This document shows, one piece after another, positions 58,301 to 64,000 of a stretch of DNA of 64,000 bases. Made by a program: the position numbers and the translations under genes. Numbering within the stretch: the stretch's first letter is position 1; every line of letters begins with the position of its first letter. The notes under the pieces were generated by a model. The model did not search any database. It was given only the letters and a program-made list of their open reading frames with translations, and was not told the origin of the DNA. This DNA is from Streptomyces sp. NBC_01260 (GTDB lineage: Bacteria; Actinomycetota; Actinomycetes; Streptomycetales; Streptomycetaceae). Location of the stretch: the NCBI RefSeq assembly GCF_036226405.1, contig NZ_CP108464.1, positions 2,232,001 to 2,296,000 on the forward strand. The letters run 5' to 3'.

Positions 58301-61300
58301 GATTTCGGGTTCGTCGGAATCGGCGGTGAGGCGCAGCAGTTCGTCGGTGCCGAGGGAGCCGTCGGTGTCGAGGAGGAGGAAGCGGCCGGGGTGTTCGGCC
58401 TGGGCCGAGCGCACCAGTCCCCAGACGGGTGCCTGGGCGAGTACGGCCTGTTCGCCGGGGGCGGCGGCGACCGCGCCCCGGGTGAGTACGGTCAGCCGCC
58501 GGGTGGCGGAGCGTTCGTCGGCGAGCCAGTCCCGTACGGCCGTGAGTGTGGTGCCCAGGACGGTGCGGACATCGGCGGCGATGTCGGCTCCGGTGGGGGC
58601 GGGGCAGGTGTGGACGGCGTCGGTGTCCGGGTTCGACGGGGTGGTGGCGGGGGCCGGCAGCGGGGTCCACCGGACGTGGTGGAGCGCGTCGGGGTGCGCC
58701 GTGGCGGCCAGTCCGCCGGCGGTGAGGGGGCGGACCAGGAAGGAGTCGACGGAGGCCACCGGGGCGCCGGTGGCGTCGGCCAGTTCGAGGGCGACCTCGT
58801 CGGTGCCGGTGGCGGTGACGCGTACCCGCAGCGTGGTGGCGCCCGCCGCGTGGAGGGTGACCCCGGTCCAGGCGAAGGGCAGCAGGATGCGGCCGTCCTG
58901 GCTGTCGGCGTGGGGCGCCGCGGCGAAGTCGGTGGCGTGCAGGACCGCGTCGAGCAGTGCGGGGTGGAGTCCGTAGGCGGAGGCCGGGTCGCCGGTCGTC
59001 GCGGGCAGCCGTACCTCGGCGAACACCTCGCCCTCGCCGGCCTTCCAGACCGCTTGCAGGCCGTGGAAGGCGGGGCCGTATCCGTAGCCCTGCGTGGCCA
59101 GGTCTGCGTAGAGGCCGGTGATGTCGAGGGGTTCGGCGCCGGGTGGCGGCCAGGTACCCGAGGCGAAGTCCGCGGTCTGCCGACCGGACGGGTCCCGGGG
59201 GGCCAGGCGGCCGGTGGCGTGCCGGGTCCAGGGGGCGTCGGCGGGGGCGTCCTCGTCGCGCGAGTAGAAGGCGACGGGGCGCCGGCCGGTGGCATCGGGG
59301 GCGTCGACGACGATCTGGAGGGCGACGCCGCCCGTGCCGGGCAGGATCAGCGGGGCCGCCATGACCAGTTCGTCGAGGCGTTCGCAGCCGGTCTGTTCGC
59401 CGGCCCGGACCGCGAGGTCGACGAACGCGGTGCCGGGCAGCAGGACATGGCCGTCGATCACGTGGTCGGCGAGCCAGGGGTGCGAGCGCAGCGAGACCCG
59501 CCCGGTGAGGACGGCGCCTCCGGTGTCCGCGAGGCCCACCACCGCGCCCAGCAGGGGGTGCCCGGCGGCGACCTGGCCGAGCGCGGTCGCGTCCTGGGCG
59601 GCGTCGGGGGCGCTGAGCCAGAACCGTTCGCGCTGGAAGGCGTAGGTGGGCAGTTCGACGCGGTGGGCGCCGGCGCCGGCGAAGAAGGCGTGCCAGTCGA
59701 CGCGGGTGCCGCGTGTATGGGCGACGGCCAGGGCGCTGAGCAGTTGGTGCGGCTCGTCGTGTCCGCGCCGCAGGAGCGGGGTGAACACCGCTGCCGGGTC
59801 GGCGCCGGTGCGGCCCATGGCGCAGAGCACCGGGTCGGGTCCCAGTTCGAGGAAGGTGGCGACGCCCCGGTCCGTGAGGGAGGCGACGGCGTCGTGGAAG
59901 CGCACGGGCGCGCAGATGTGCCGTACCCAGTACTCGGGGTCGGTGAGTTCCCCGGCGGTGGCGAGCCGGCCGGTGAGGGCGGAGACGACGGGGAGCTTGG
60001 GTGCGGTGTAGCTGAGGATCCGGGCGATCTGGCGGAAGTCGTCGAGCATGGGTGCCATGAGCGGCGAGTGGAACGCGTGGCTGACCCGGAGCCGCTTGGT
60101 GCGGTGCCCGTCGGCCTCCAGCCGGGCGGCTACGGCGGTGACCGTCTCCTCGTCCCCGGACAGGACGACGGAGCGGGGGCCGTTGACGGCGGCGATGCTC
60201 ACCGTGTCGCGGCAGTGCGCGAGGAGCGGCTCCACCGTCTCCTCGGCGGCCTCCACGGCGATCATGGCGCCGCCCTCGGGCAGTGCCTGCATCAGCCGGC
60301 CGCGTGCCGCGACGAGGGTGGCGGCGTCGTCGAGCGAGAGGACACCGGCGACGTGGGCGGCGGTCAGCTCGCCGATGGAGTGCCCGGCCACGTAGTCGGG
60401 GTGGACGCCCCAGGACTCCAGGAGCCTGAACAGGGCGACCTCGACGGCGAAGAGGGCCGCCTGCGCGTACATGGTGCCGTCCAGCAGGGCCGCTTCGGGG
60501 GTGTCCTCGTCGGCGAACAGGACGTCCCACAGGGAGCGGTCGAGCTGGAGGTCGAGGTAGCCGATGGCGTTGTCGAGGGCCTTGGCGTAGGCCGGGTGGG
60601 CCTCGTACAGCCGGCGTCCCATGGCGAGGCGTTGGCTGCCCTGGCCGGTGAAGAGGAACGCGGTGCCGCCGCCGGTGACCGAGGTGAACACGCCGGGGGC
60701 GTCGCGGCCCTCCGCCACGGCGCGCAGTCCGTCGAGGAGGCCCGCGCGGTCGCCGGCGAGCACCACGGCGCGGTGGGGCAGCGCGGAGCGGGTGGTCGCC
60801 AGCGAGTGGGCGAGGTCGAGCGGGCGGGCGTCGGGGGTGTTCTCGATGTGTGTCAGCAGGCGTCCGGCCTGGTCGCGCAGGGCGGCCTCGGTCCTGGCGG
60901 AGAGCGTCGCCGGCAGGGGCCGTCCGTCGTCGGCCGCGGTGCCGTCGCCCTCGGCGGCGGCGCTCCGCGCGGTCTCGGCCGGGGGCTCCTCGACGACGAT
61001 GTGGGCGTTGGTGCCGCTGACGCCGAAGGAGGAGACGGCGGCCCGGCGGGGGCGCTCGCCGGGCGCCCACGGCACGGGTTCGGTCAGCAGCCGGACCTCC
61101 CCCGCCGACCAGTCGACGTTGGGTGAGGGGGCGTCCACGTGCAGCGTCGCGGGCAGCACACCATGACGCATCGCCATGATCATCTTGATCAGGCCGGCCG
61201 AGCCCGCCGCCGCCTGGGTGTGCCCGATGTTCGACTTCACCGAACCGAGCCAGACCGGACCGTCGGTGCGCTCCTGCCCGTAGGTGGCGATCAGTGCCTG

Positions 61301-62665
61301 GGCCTCGATGGGGTCGCCGAGCGTGGTGCCGGTGCCGTGCGCCTCGACGGCGTCGACCTCGCCGGCGGTGAGTCCGGCGTCCGCGAGTGCCTGGCGGATG
61401 ACCTGGCGCTGGGCGCGGCCGCTCGGCGCGGTCAGGCCGTTGGACGCGCCGTCCTGATTGATGGCCGTACCGCGCAGGACGGCGAGGACCGGGTGGTTGT
61501 TGGCCCGTGCGTCGGAGAGGCGTTCCAGGACGAAGACACCGGCGCCCTCGGCGAACGCCGTACCGTCCGCGGCGGCGGCGAACGCCTTGACCGTGCCGTC
61601 GGCCGCGAGTCCGCGCTGCCGGCTGAACGCGGTGAACACGCCGGGGCTGCCCATGACGGCGACCCCGCCCGCCAGCGCGAGGGTGCACTCGCCGCGCCGC
61701 AGGGACTGGACGGCGAGGTGGAGGCCGACCAGCGAACCCGAGCAGGCGGTGTCGACGGTCAGCGCGGGGCCCTCCAGACCGAGCGTGTACGCGACCCGGC
61801 CGGAGACCACACTGGGGGCGTTGCCGCTGAGCAGGTATCCGTCCAGGCCGTCCGGCGCCTCGTGCAGGCGCATCGCGTACTCCTGCGGCTCGGCGGCGAC
61901 GAAGACGCCGGTCCGGCTGGAGCGCAGGGTCCGCGCGTCGATCCCGGCCCGCTCCACGGCCTCCCACACGGTCTCCAGCACGAGGCGCTGCTGCGGGTCC
62001 ATCGCGAGGGCTTCACGGGGGCTGATGGAGAAGAAGTCCGCGTCGAACTCGGCCGCACCGGACAGGAATCCGCCGTGCCGGGCGTAGGTGGTGCCGGGGG
62101 TCGCGGGGTCGTCGTCGAAGAGCCGGTCGAGGTCCCAGCCCCGGTCGGTGGGGAACTCGTCGCGGATGTGGGTGCCGTCGGCGACCAGCCGCCACAGGTC
62201 CTCGGGGGACGACACGTCGCCGGGGTAGCGGCAGCCGATGCCGACGACGGCGATCGGGTCGTCGGTGGCGATGCCCGGTGCGACGACCGGGTCGGGCAGA
62301 TCGGGCAGGCCCAGGGCCTCGGTGCGCAGATGTGCGGCGAGCGCGGCCGGTGAGGGGTGGTCGAAGGCGACCGTAGGGGGCAGCGGGAGGCCGGTGGCCG
62401 CGGTCAGCCGGGCGTGCAGGGCCACCAGCGCCACGGAGTCGAGCCCCAGTTCGCGGAAGGCGCGGGCCGGGTCCACGGTCTGCGTGGTGTCCGGCCGGGT
62501 CTGCCGCAGTACGGCCTCGGTGCTCTCCCGCACCAGGTCGAGCAGCACCCGGGTCTGCTCCGAGGTGGGGAGGGATTCCAGCTCACGCACGAGTGCGGAC
62601 CGCTGCACCGTGCCCCCGTCCGGCACACCGTCGGTGCCAGAGACGAAGTTTTCCGACTCAGTCAT
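46355..62665 (-). CDS. Modular PKS gene A (loading ACP plus modules 1-3)
   Basis: Largest PKS here, 5436 residues. Start ATG 62665 (MTESENF) has GGAG five bases upstream; the in-frame TTG at 62680 is less likely. It begins with a bare loading ACP (Ser77 in LGLDSV), with no loading AT or KS. Module 1: KS Cys308 in DTACSGS; AT GHSIGE (Ser763); DH His1068; KR LDD and Tyr1633; ACP Ser1801. Module 2: KS Cys2034; AT Ser2481; DH His2784; KR Tyr3344; ACP Ser3510. Module 3: KS Cys3741; AT GHSIGE Ser4193; DH His4498; KR Tyr5114; ACP Ser5289. All three ATs have HAFH (malonyl) and all three DHs have HxxxGxxxxP, so three conjugated double bases of C2 extension with alkenes are expected. The KRs of modules 2 and 3 carry ADG and MDN where LDD is usual. 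The C-terminal docking helix has [11 protein letters not shown]. This enzyme accepts the starter and begins the chain. Confidence 0.98.
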   Translation of the reverse strand: MTESENFVSGTDGVPDGGTVQRSALVRELESLPTSEQTRVLLDLVRESTEAVLRQTRPDTTQTVDPARAFRELGLDSVALVALHARLTAATGLPLPPTVAFDHPSPAALAAHLRTEALGLPDLPDPVVAPGIATDDPIAVVGIGCRYPGDVSSPEDLWRLVADGTHIRDEFPTDRGWDLDRLFDDDPATPGTTYARHGGFLSGAAEFDADFFSISPREALAMDPQQRLVLETVWEAVERAGIDARTLRSSRTGVFVAAEPQEYAMRLHEAPDGLDGYLLSGNAPSVVSGRVAYTLGLEGPALTVDTACSGSLVGLHLAVQSLRRGECTLALAGGVAVMGSPGVFTAFSRQRGLAADGTVKAFAAAADGTAFAEGAGVFVLERLSDARANNHPVLAVLRGTAINQDGASNGLTAPSGRAQRQVIRQALADAGLTAGEVDAVEAHGTGTTLGDPIEAQALIATYGQERTDGPVWLGSVKSNIGHTQAAAGSAGLIKMIMAMRHGVLPATLHVDAPSPNVDWSAGEVRLLTEPVPWAPGERPRRAAVSSFGVSGTNAHIVVEEPPAETARSAAAEGDGTAADDGRPLPATLSARTEAALRDQAGRLLTHIENTPDARPLDLAHSLATTRSALPHRAVVLAGDRAGLLDGLRAVAEGRDAPGVFTSVTGGGTAFLFTGQGSQRLAMGRRLYEAHPAYAKALDNAIGYLDLQLDRSLWDVLFADEDTPEAALLDGTMYAQAALFAVEVALFRLLESWGVHPDYVAGHSIGELTAAHVAGVLSLDDAATLVAARGRLMQALPEGGAMIAVEAAEETVEPLLAHCRDTVSIAAVNGPRSVVLSGDEETVTAVAARLEADGHRTKRLRVSHAFHSPLMAPMLDDFRQIARILSYTAPKLPVVSALTGRLATAGELTDPEYWVRHICAPVRFHDAVASLTDRGVATFLELGPDPVLCAMGRTGADPAAVFTPLLRRGHDEPHQLLSALAVAHTRGTRVDWHAFFAGAGAHRVELPTYAFQRERFWLSAPDAAQDATALGQVAAGHPLLGAVVGLADTGGAVLTGRVSLRSHPWLADHVIDGHVLLPGTAFVDLAVRAGEQTGCERLDELVMAAPLILPGTGGVALQIVVDAPDATGRRPVAFYSRDEDAPADAPWTRHATGRLAPRDPSGRQTADFASGTWPPPGAEPLDITGLYADLATQGYGYGPAFHGLQAVWKAGEGEVFAEVRLPATTGDPASAYGLHPALLDAVLHATDFAAAPHADSQDGRILLPFAWTGVTLHAAGATTLRVRVTATGTDEVALELADATGAPVASVDSFLVRPLTAGGLAATAHPDALHHVRWTPLPAPATTPSNPDTDAVHTCPAPTGADIAADVRTVLGTTLTAVRDWLADERSATRRLTVLTRGAVAAAPGEQAVLAQAPVWGLVRSAQAEHPGRFLLLDTDGSLGTDELLRLTADSDEPEIALRDGRLHAPRLTRTTQAPNPDATPWRTDGTVLITGGTGGVGATLARHLVTAHGVRGLLLTGRRGADAPGAQELRSELTALGAEVTITACDAADRDALAEVLAAVPERLPLSAVVHAAGVLDDALVDSLDDTRLDTVLRPKADGAWNLHELTRDSDLSAFVLFSSTATLLDGAGQGNYAAANVFLDALATHRAALGLPATSLAWGLWTGTGGMGGALDEAALRRIERLGLQPLSVAENLALLDRAITTEAHPAVVPVRLNLRTLNARADEAPALLRALVRPPRRAVGGGGVSVEQSLARSLGGLTRPERGEALLDLVRTQVAAVLGHDGPERVVTTRAFNEMGFDSLAAVELRNRLGSATGLPLTATLVFDYPSPAALADHLASRLGGDAEQRAGRPVPAAATVSDDDPIAIVSMACRYPGGVSSPEELWQLVEEGRDVVSAFPTDRGWAADIHDPEPGAPGKSLTDQGGFLHEAADFDAEFFGISPREAQAMDPQQRLLLEIAWETVERAGIDPHALRGSDTGVFAGVMYHDWGLRLGPLPEHVAGYHGNGSLASVVSGRVAYTLGVEGPAVTVDTACSSSLVALHWAAQALRRGDCALALAGGVTVMSTPDTFVDMSRQRGLAADGRCKSFGSGADGTGWGEGVGMLLLERLSDAERNGHRVLGIVRGSAVNSDGASNGLTAPNGPAQQRVIRRALSVAGLTPADVDAVEGHGTGTVLGDPIEAQALLETYGQERPADGSPLLLGSIKSNMGHTQAAAGVAGIIKMVQAMRHGTLPATLHADEPSPQVDWDSGAVALLTGPTAWPAHGRPRRAGVSSFGISGTNAHVIIEEPPAATPQDAPEPAGTTSGPVAWPLSARTPDALSAQAARLLSHLATVPDDALAATGHALATTRAALDHRAVALGADRTELAASLEALASGAGPVRETVSEGRVAFLFTGQGAQRLGMGRELYGAFPVFAEAFDAVVGELDARLGRSLREVVWGEDAALLNGTMFAQAGLFAVETALFRLVESWGVRPDFLVGHSVGEIAAAHVSGVLSLADAAELVVARGRLMQGLPAGGSMVAVEATEAEVLPLLNGDVGIAAVNGPRSVVVSGTEAAVRGLVATFEERGRRTNALRVSHAFHSPLMEAMLAEFGAVVAGLEFGAPSIPVVSGVSGDVAEDWGSAEYWVRHVREAVRFADAVRFLEDRGVSSYIEIGPDAVLSGMGQNCVQDAEGAAFVPSLRRNRPEVRELLAAVGRAHARGVTVDWDTFFGLRGIGQGPDLPTYAFQHQRYWLDLATAPGDLDAVGLEAVTHPLLSAAVATPDDGGVVLTGRLATGTQPWLADHGVLGSVLLPGTGFVELAIRAGDHVGCGRIEELLLEAPLTLPARSGVALRVVVGAPDPSGACSVSIHSRGSTDPDAPWTRHAYGTLTREAPAPAFDLTQWPPAGAAPVDIESAYERLRERGYAYGPAFQGLRAAWRRGDDVFAEVALDGPARVEAPAYGLHPALLDAAMHADLLTDPAADAATLLPFSWNGVTLHAAGTPSLRVHIQRIRGDEVSAIMVADESGAPVATVESLVSRPVSPEQIAAASGAPSASLHRIGWQRTDPATATAGATPAYTVLHCPASPGGMDVPDAVRALTHHVLGEIRDRLADPEAGDRTLVVVTRRAVPVRPGEDVDPVQAPVWGLVRAAQAENPGRFQLVDVEAESEATDAALAAAVASAEPESALREREVWVPRLGPVIAPEPARPAPWDTGGTVLITGGTSGLGALVARHLVTEHGIRHLLLAGRRGMDAPGAQALAAELTGLGAQVQIAACDVADRDGLAALLAGIGTEHPLRAVVHAAAVADGGLVAGLTPERFDAVLRPKAEGAWHLHELTRDTDLTAFVMFSSAGGLVLAAGQADYAAANVFLDALATHRAAAGLPATSLAFGMWEVSTGLGGDLTEADLDRMRRLGLPALPADRGLALFDAALVAGDAVVVPLTIDPAALAARGDELPALLRGRVRTPARRTVRTTATGSALERRLAGATPDERARILLDTVRTQVAAVLGQPSPEAVGPDTAFRDQGFDSLAAVELRNLLVGSTGLRLPATLVFDYPNSRAVAGHLDTLLTGTTTTAPTAAPLAAVDDDPIAVVAISCRFPGGVRSPEDLWDLVAAGIDAIGDFPADRGWDADALYDPEPGLPGRTYVREGGFLYDAAEFDPEFFGIMPREALAMDPQQRLLLQSAWETFERAGIDPETLRGSQTGVYAGVMYHEYGSRVTDVPDDLAGYLGNGSAGSIASGRVAYALGLEGPAVTVDTACSSSLVGLHMACQALRTGEIDLALAGGVTVMPTPEIFVDFSRQRGLAADGRSKAFAGAADGTSWAEGVGLLLVERLSDARRNGHPVLAVVRGSAINQDGASNGLTAPNGPSQQRVIRKALSAAGLTPAEVDAVEGHGTGTRLGDPIEAQALLATYGQDRPADRPLWLGSVKSNIGHAQAAAGVSGVIKMVMALRNGLLPRTLHVDEPSPQVDWAAGGVRLLTEPVTWAAQDRPRRAGVSSFGLSGTNAHVIIEEAPQIEEAPLDDAEPAEPLTVVPLALSARSATALTAQAGRLLAHMEAHPDESLVDVGRSLAMTRAVLDLRAVVMSADRDAAVRALSDLAAGRESADVVTRAGSSVEGLTAFLFTGQGAQRLGMGRELYGTFPVFAEAFDAVLVELDARLGRALREVVWGEDAALLNGTMFAQAGLFAVETALFRLVESWGVRADVVAGHSIGEITAAHVAGVLSLTDAAELVAARGRLMQALPAGGVMVAVAAPEADVLPLLTDEVGLAAVNGPSSVVISGAREATLAVAEHFTALGRRTKRLSVSHAFHSPLMEPMLDAFRKVAEKLTYTAPTLRVVSHVTGTEATAEQLTSPEYWVRHVREAVRFADGIAHLCGQGVTRFVELGPDAVLTALTEATAHHTPGTLTVPALRKGRPEVATLLAAVARLHVAGPVVRWADVLDGRGGRTVELPTYAFDRTTYWLDAPVPLGGDVTGLGQRAAAHPLLSAVVASPEAGGVVLTGRLSVRTHPWLADHDVLGTVLLPGTGYIELAIRAGEEVGCEVVEELTIEALMPLPPHGGLAVQVVVDAPDAGGRCSLAVYSRADDAPAGAPWSKHASGVLAPGSGQAPPAGTFAPAPADWPPTGATEVDISGVYDYLTGQGYGYGPMFRGLRGIWSRGGETFAEVSLPEDSLDVGKDFRLHPSILDAALSATDFMDGRRPQDVGGTQLPFAWSGVTLHAAGSSRLRVRITAVESHRSQGSDAVRLELTDPAGSPVATIDSLVVRPVTAAKVNAAAAAGGGEHEAVFQLVTQQLPLGAAVAAATDRWAVLGAGPDGTPAGPGTAYRDLPALGAALTDGAPVPDVVVLPVPPATDHDDIPAAVRSMTGQLLATLQSWLADERYAHSRLMVVTRNALPIEESDAAAVDLVHAPAWGLLRSAQEEYPGRFVLVDSDGTAAARESLPAVAASGEPEAILRGAEVRVPRLARVAAAAPTKPLPWDAEGTVLITGGTSGLGAVVARHLVEQHGVRHLLLAGRRGQDAPGATELRDALHGLGARVTLAACDTSDRAAVDGLLTAIPAAHPLTAVVHAAAVMDNALLAALTPAQVDTVMRPKVDAAWNLHEATRGLDLKAFILFSSCAGLVVGIGQGNYAAANRFLDALSAHRRAAGLPGTALAFGLWETKTGLGGGVTHADLRRMRIMGMPALPTAEGLALLDEALELDRPVLVPIRVERDHHATGEPPHLLKDVLGAPERPAARKEVRAPAVAAMTAPATQQTLEQRLSGMKAAERKRTVLDVVREQVAGVSHSVPATIDVSKGFTELGLDSLAAIDLRNRLQKATGLRLPATLMFDYPSPMVLADFLLDELPPGIDENTPDASAGPAPAQNGPGTAESDAAIRQTLADIPVAALRESGLLDALLKLAPRPAAPATESRTSAQPGEAAQAGEAIRTMDIDDLVRAALASTDPTRNPSEG
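62290..62610 (-). other. Loading ACP domain at the N-terminus of gene A
   Basis: About 105 residues before the first KS, with the carrier motif [18 protein letters not shown] (Ser codon 62435-62437). No AT, KSQ or ligase domain accompanies it. The starter must therefore be delivered by a separate acyltransferase from another carrier protein, as VinK does from VinL to the loading ACP of VinP1. No such AT gene is in the window. Confidence 0.9.
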
Positions 62666-62732
62666 CTGCACTCCACACAATTGTCGCCCGTCGCCGGACG
62701 GAAATCACCAAGGAACCGCACCACTGCGGGTC

Positions 62733-62778
62733 ACGCTATGAAGGCGAAAGGCCGCGCACAGCCCCTAGAGCCCCCCTA
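62733..62778 (-). promoter_or_regulatory. Candidate promoter of PKS gene A
   Basis: On the minus strand two TAGGGG copies (62773-62778 and 62762-62767) with an 11-nt period are followed by 23 nt and TAGCGT (62733-62738) as the -10 box. The -35 position would be CTGTGC with a 17-nt spacer. The predicted leader to the ATG is about 60 nt. The repeat period and its place next to -35 fit binding of a pathway activator of the SARP or LuxR type; the gene for one is not in the window. Confidence 0.6.
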
Positions 62779-62797
62779 AGACCTGAGATCTCTCCCG

Positions 62798-64000
62798 CTA
62801 TTCACCGGGGGAGAGCGACCGGTGTCCGACCGGTGCGATGTCCGCACCTTCGCGGTTCGGGGCACGGCCGGATTCCATCGCCGCCCGGTCGAACGCCCTT
62901 TGTACGTAGGAGAGATCGGCGATCAGTCCCGACGATGTGACGTCCCGGCCACGGGCCCGGCCGGCGAGCCCGGCCAGCGGCAGCCGCCCGATGCCGGCCC
63001 ACCGGAGCCGGCCGTCGCCGTCGATATAGCTGCGGGCCCGGCCGTGATTGTCCGGGTGCAGGCAGTAGGGGATGTCCAGAGCGCCCTGTCTGAAGGCGAG
63101 TACGAGTGCGTGCCCGATGTCCGGGGCCAGTTCGAGTACACCCTCGATCAGGGCTCTGGCCTCCAGGTATGTCTGCGAGTCGGCCTCGGTGCAGGCCGGG
63201 CCGCCGGCCGGCGCCGTCCTGGCGGTCCGGGCCGCGGACTCCAGCGCCGCGATGTTCTCCGCGACGGTCGGGATACGGCGGGACTCCGCCACCGTCTTCA
63301 CGATGAGCCGCTCCGAGCCGGAGTCGACGGCGAGGCGCGTCGCCTGGTCGAGCAGCAGATAGGCGCCTTCGTCCGTGGTCGGGTACACGCCCATGTAGGC
63401 GTAGATGACCACGTGCCAGTTGGGCGTCGGAAGCAATTCGCCGCAGAGCCGCCGCAGAGCCGCGACCGCTTCCCGGTCCTGCTCCGGGTGGGTCTGCTGG
63501 GCATAACTGAGCGACACACTGCGTATTCCGTGCCCGCAGAAGAAAAGCGCTTCGAGCACACTGATCGCCACCAGCTGGCTGGGTGGGCACAATTGCCCGA
63601 GCATGCAGCCGCCGAACGTCTCCAGATGCGGTTCCACTCCCGATTCCCGCAGTTGTGCGAAATCCTCGGCGCAGCGGGACCAGTTCCGTACGGACTCGTC
63701 CAGCGGAGTCCTTCCGTAGGGCAGGCAGTAGGAGACGGGGCCGCCCTCGGTGGCGTTGATCAGTGTCCTGCGCAGCGCGGCGAAGATGTCCCCGGGGACG
63801 GCCGATCCGTGCCGGACCTGGACCGGGAACGCCTCGTCCCTGATGCCCGCGAGGACCTGCCCGGTCACGGCCCGGTCGTAGCTGACGATGGGGTAGCCGT
63901 TGAGATCGGCCCCGGCGCGCAACGCGCTCTCCACGGAGTCGAGTTCGCCGACCCTCGTGTAGCTGTCGAGGGTGATGGTGCCGACCGTCGCGGCGTCGGC
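62798..64000 (-). CDS. Glutamate mutase (methylaspartate mutase) large/epsilon subunit, N-terminus beyond the window
   Basis: The frame stays open to the right edge; the last 22 codons before the GTG at 63934 already read as mutase (TVGTITLDSYTRVGELDS), so the true start lies outside and about 400 residues are visible. Family hallmarks: LDSYTRV, LNGYPIVSYDRA, FGGCMLGQLCPPSQLVAISV, HGIRSVSLSYAQQTHPEQD, VVIYAYMGVYP and ERLIVKTVAESRRIPTVAEN, in the order of MutE-type proteins. With a small B12-binding subunit (not seen here) it converts L-glutamate to (2S,3S)-3-methylaspartate. In vicenistatin (VinI) this is the first step to the 3-aminoisobutyrate starter. It lies directly upstream of PKS gene A on the same strand, 132 nt from its start, which links it to starter supply. 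The last 40 residues are poorly conserved. Confidence 0.92.
   Translation of the reverse strand, partial: ADAATVGTITLDSYTRVGELDSVESALRAGADLNGYPIVSYDRAVTGQVLAGIRDEAFPVQVRHGSAVPGDIFAALRRTLINATEGGPVSYCLPYGRTPLDESVRNWSRCAEDFAQLRESGVEPHLETFGGCMLGQLCPPSQLVAISVLEALFFCGHGIRSVSLSYAQQTHPEQDREAVAALRRLCGELLPTPNWHVVIYAYMGVYPTTDEGAYLLLDQATRLAVDSGSERLIVKTVAESRRIPTVAENIAALESAARTARTAPAGGPACTEADSQTYLEARALIEGVLELAPDIGHALVLAFRQGALDIPYCLHPDNHGRARSYIDGDGRLRWAGIGRLPLAGLAGRARGRDVTSSGLIADLSYVQRAFDRAAMESGRAPNREGADIAPVGHRSLSPGE

Noticed and set aside
63934..64000. GTG at 63934 as start of the mutase gene
   Set aside because: The 22 codons upstream to the window edge already match the family (LDSYTRV), so the GTG is internal and the gene is truncated by the window.

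Overview
The window is a high-GC, Streptomyces-type actinomycete locus almost entirely occupied by a type I modular polyketide synthase (PKS) cluster. Six PKS genes lie on the minus strand: A (62665-46355), B (46347-41140), C (33628-22922), D (22803-17902), E (17853-6976) and F (6967 to beyond the left edge). Together they carry a loading ACP, ten complete extension modules and the start of an eleventh. The contrast between GHSVGE/GHSIGE + HAFH acyltransferases (malonyl) and one GHSQGE + YASH acyltransferase (methylmalonyl), the reductive domains and the docking helices are all readable from the translations.

Region by region. At the right edge (64000-62798) is an incomplete glutamate mutase large-subunit (MutE-type) gene, followed by the promoter and the three-module gene A, then one-module gene B, then a class I ferredoxin reductase (41063-39858). 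A small divergent unit follows: a TetR regulator (39668-38907, minus) and a 14-helix MFS exporter (37176-38771, plus). The two share an operator-like sequence, and a perfect 50-nt palindrome lies between their 3' ends. A plus-strand operon (34216-37045) encodes a free-standing carrier protein, an IS630-transposase-like helix-turn-helix protein and an amino-acid-activating ligase. A 587-bp divergent promoter region (33629-34215) separates it from the second PKS operon C-D-E-F.

How the parts fit. A glutamate mutase, a free ACP, an AMP-forming amino-acid ligase and a PKS that begins with a bare loading ACP (no loading AT or KS) are the signature of macrolactams primed by a beta-amino acid, best known from vicenistatin (glutamate to 3-methylaspartate, ACP-bound 3-aminoisobutyrate, then PKS). 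Docking helices support the order A-B-C-D-E-F, the same as gene order. Predicted chemistry: modules 1-4 give a polyene; module 5 an alkene; module 6 a ketone, because its ketoreductase has lost the catalytic Tyr and Asn; module 7 an L-configured hydroxyl (A-type KR, no DH); module 8 a methyl-branched alkene; module 9 an alkene or hydroxyl, because its DH motif is damaged; module 10 an alkene; module 11 is cut by the window. No enoylreductase is present. If module 11 is the last and the starter is 3-aminoisobutyrate, the ring would have 26 members. The decarboxylase, second ligase, AT, amidase, P450s, thioesterase and pathway activator expected for such a cluster are not in this window.

Notable non-enzymatic structure: three promoters (genes A, C and the carrier-protein operon) share a TAGGGG or TAAGGGG box exactly 23 nt upstream of a TAnnnT -10 box. 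Several 0.35-1.4 kb blocks are almost identical between modules, which points to recent intragenic recombination or gene conversion.
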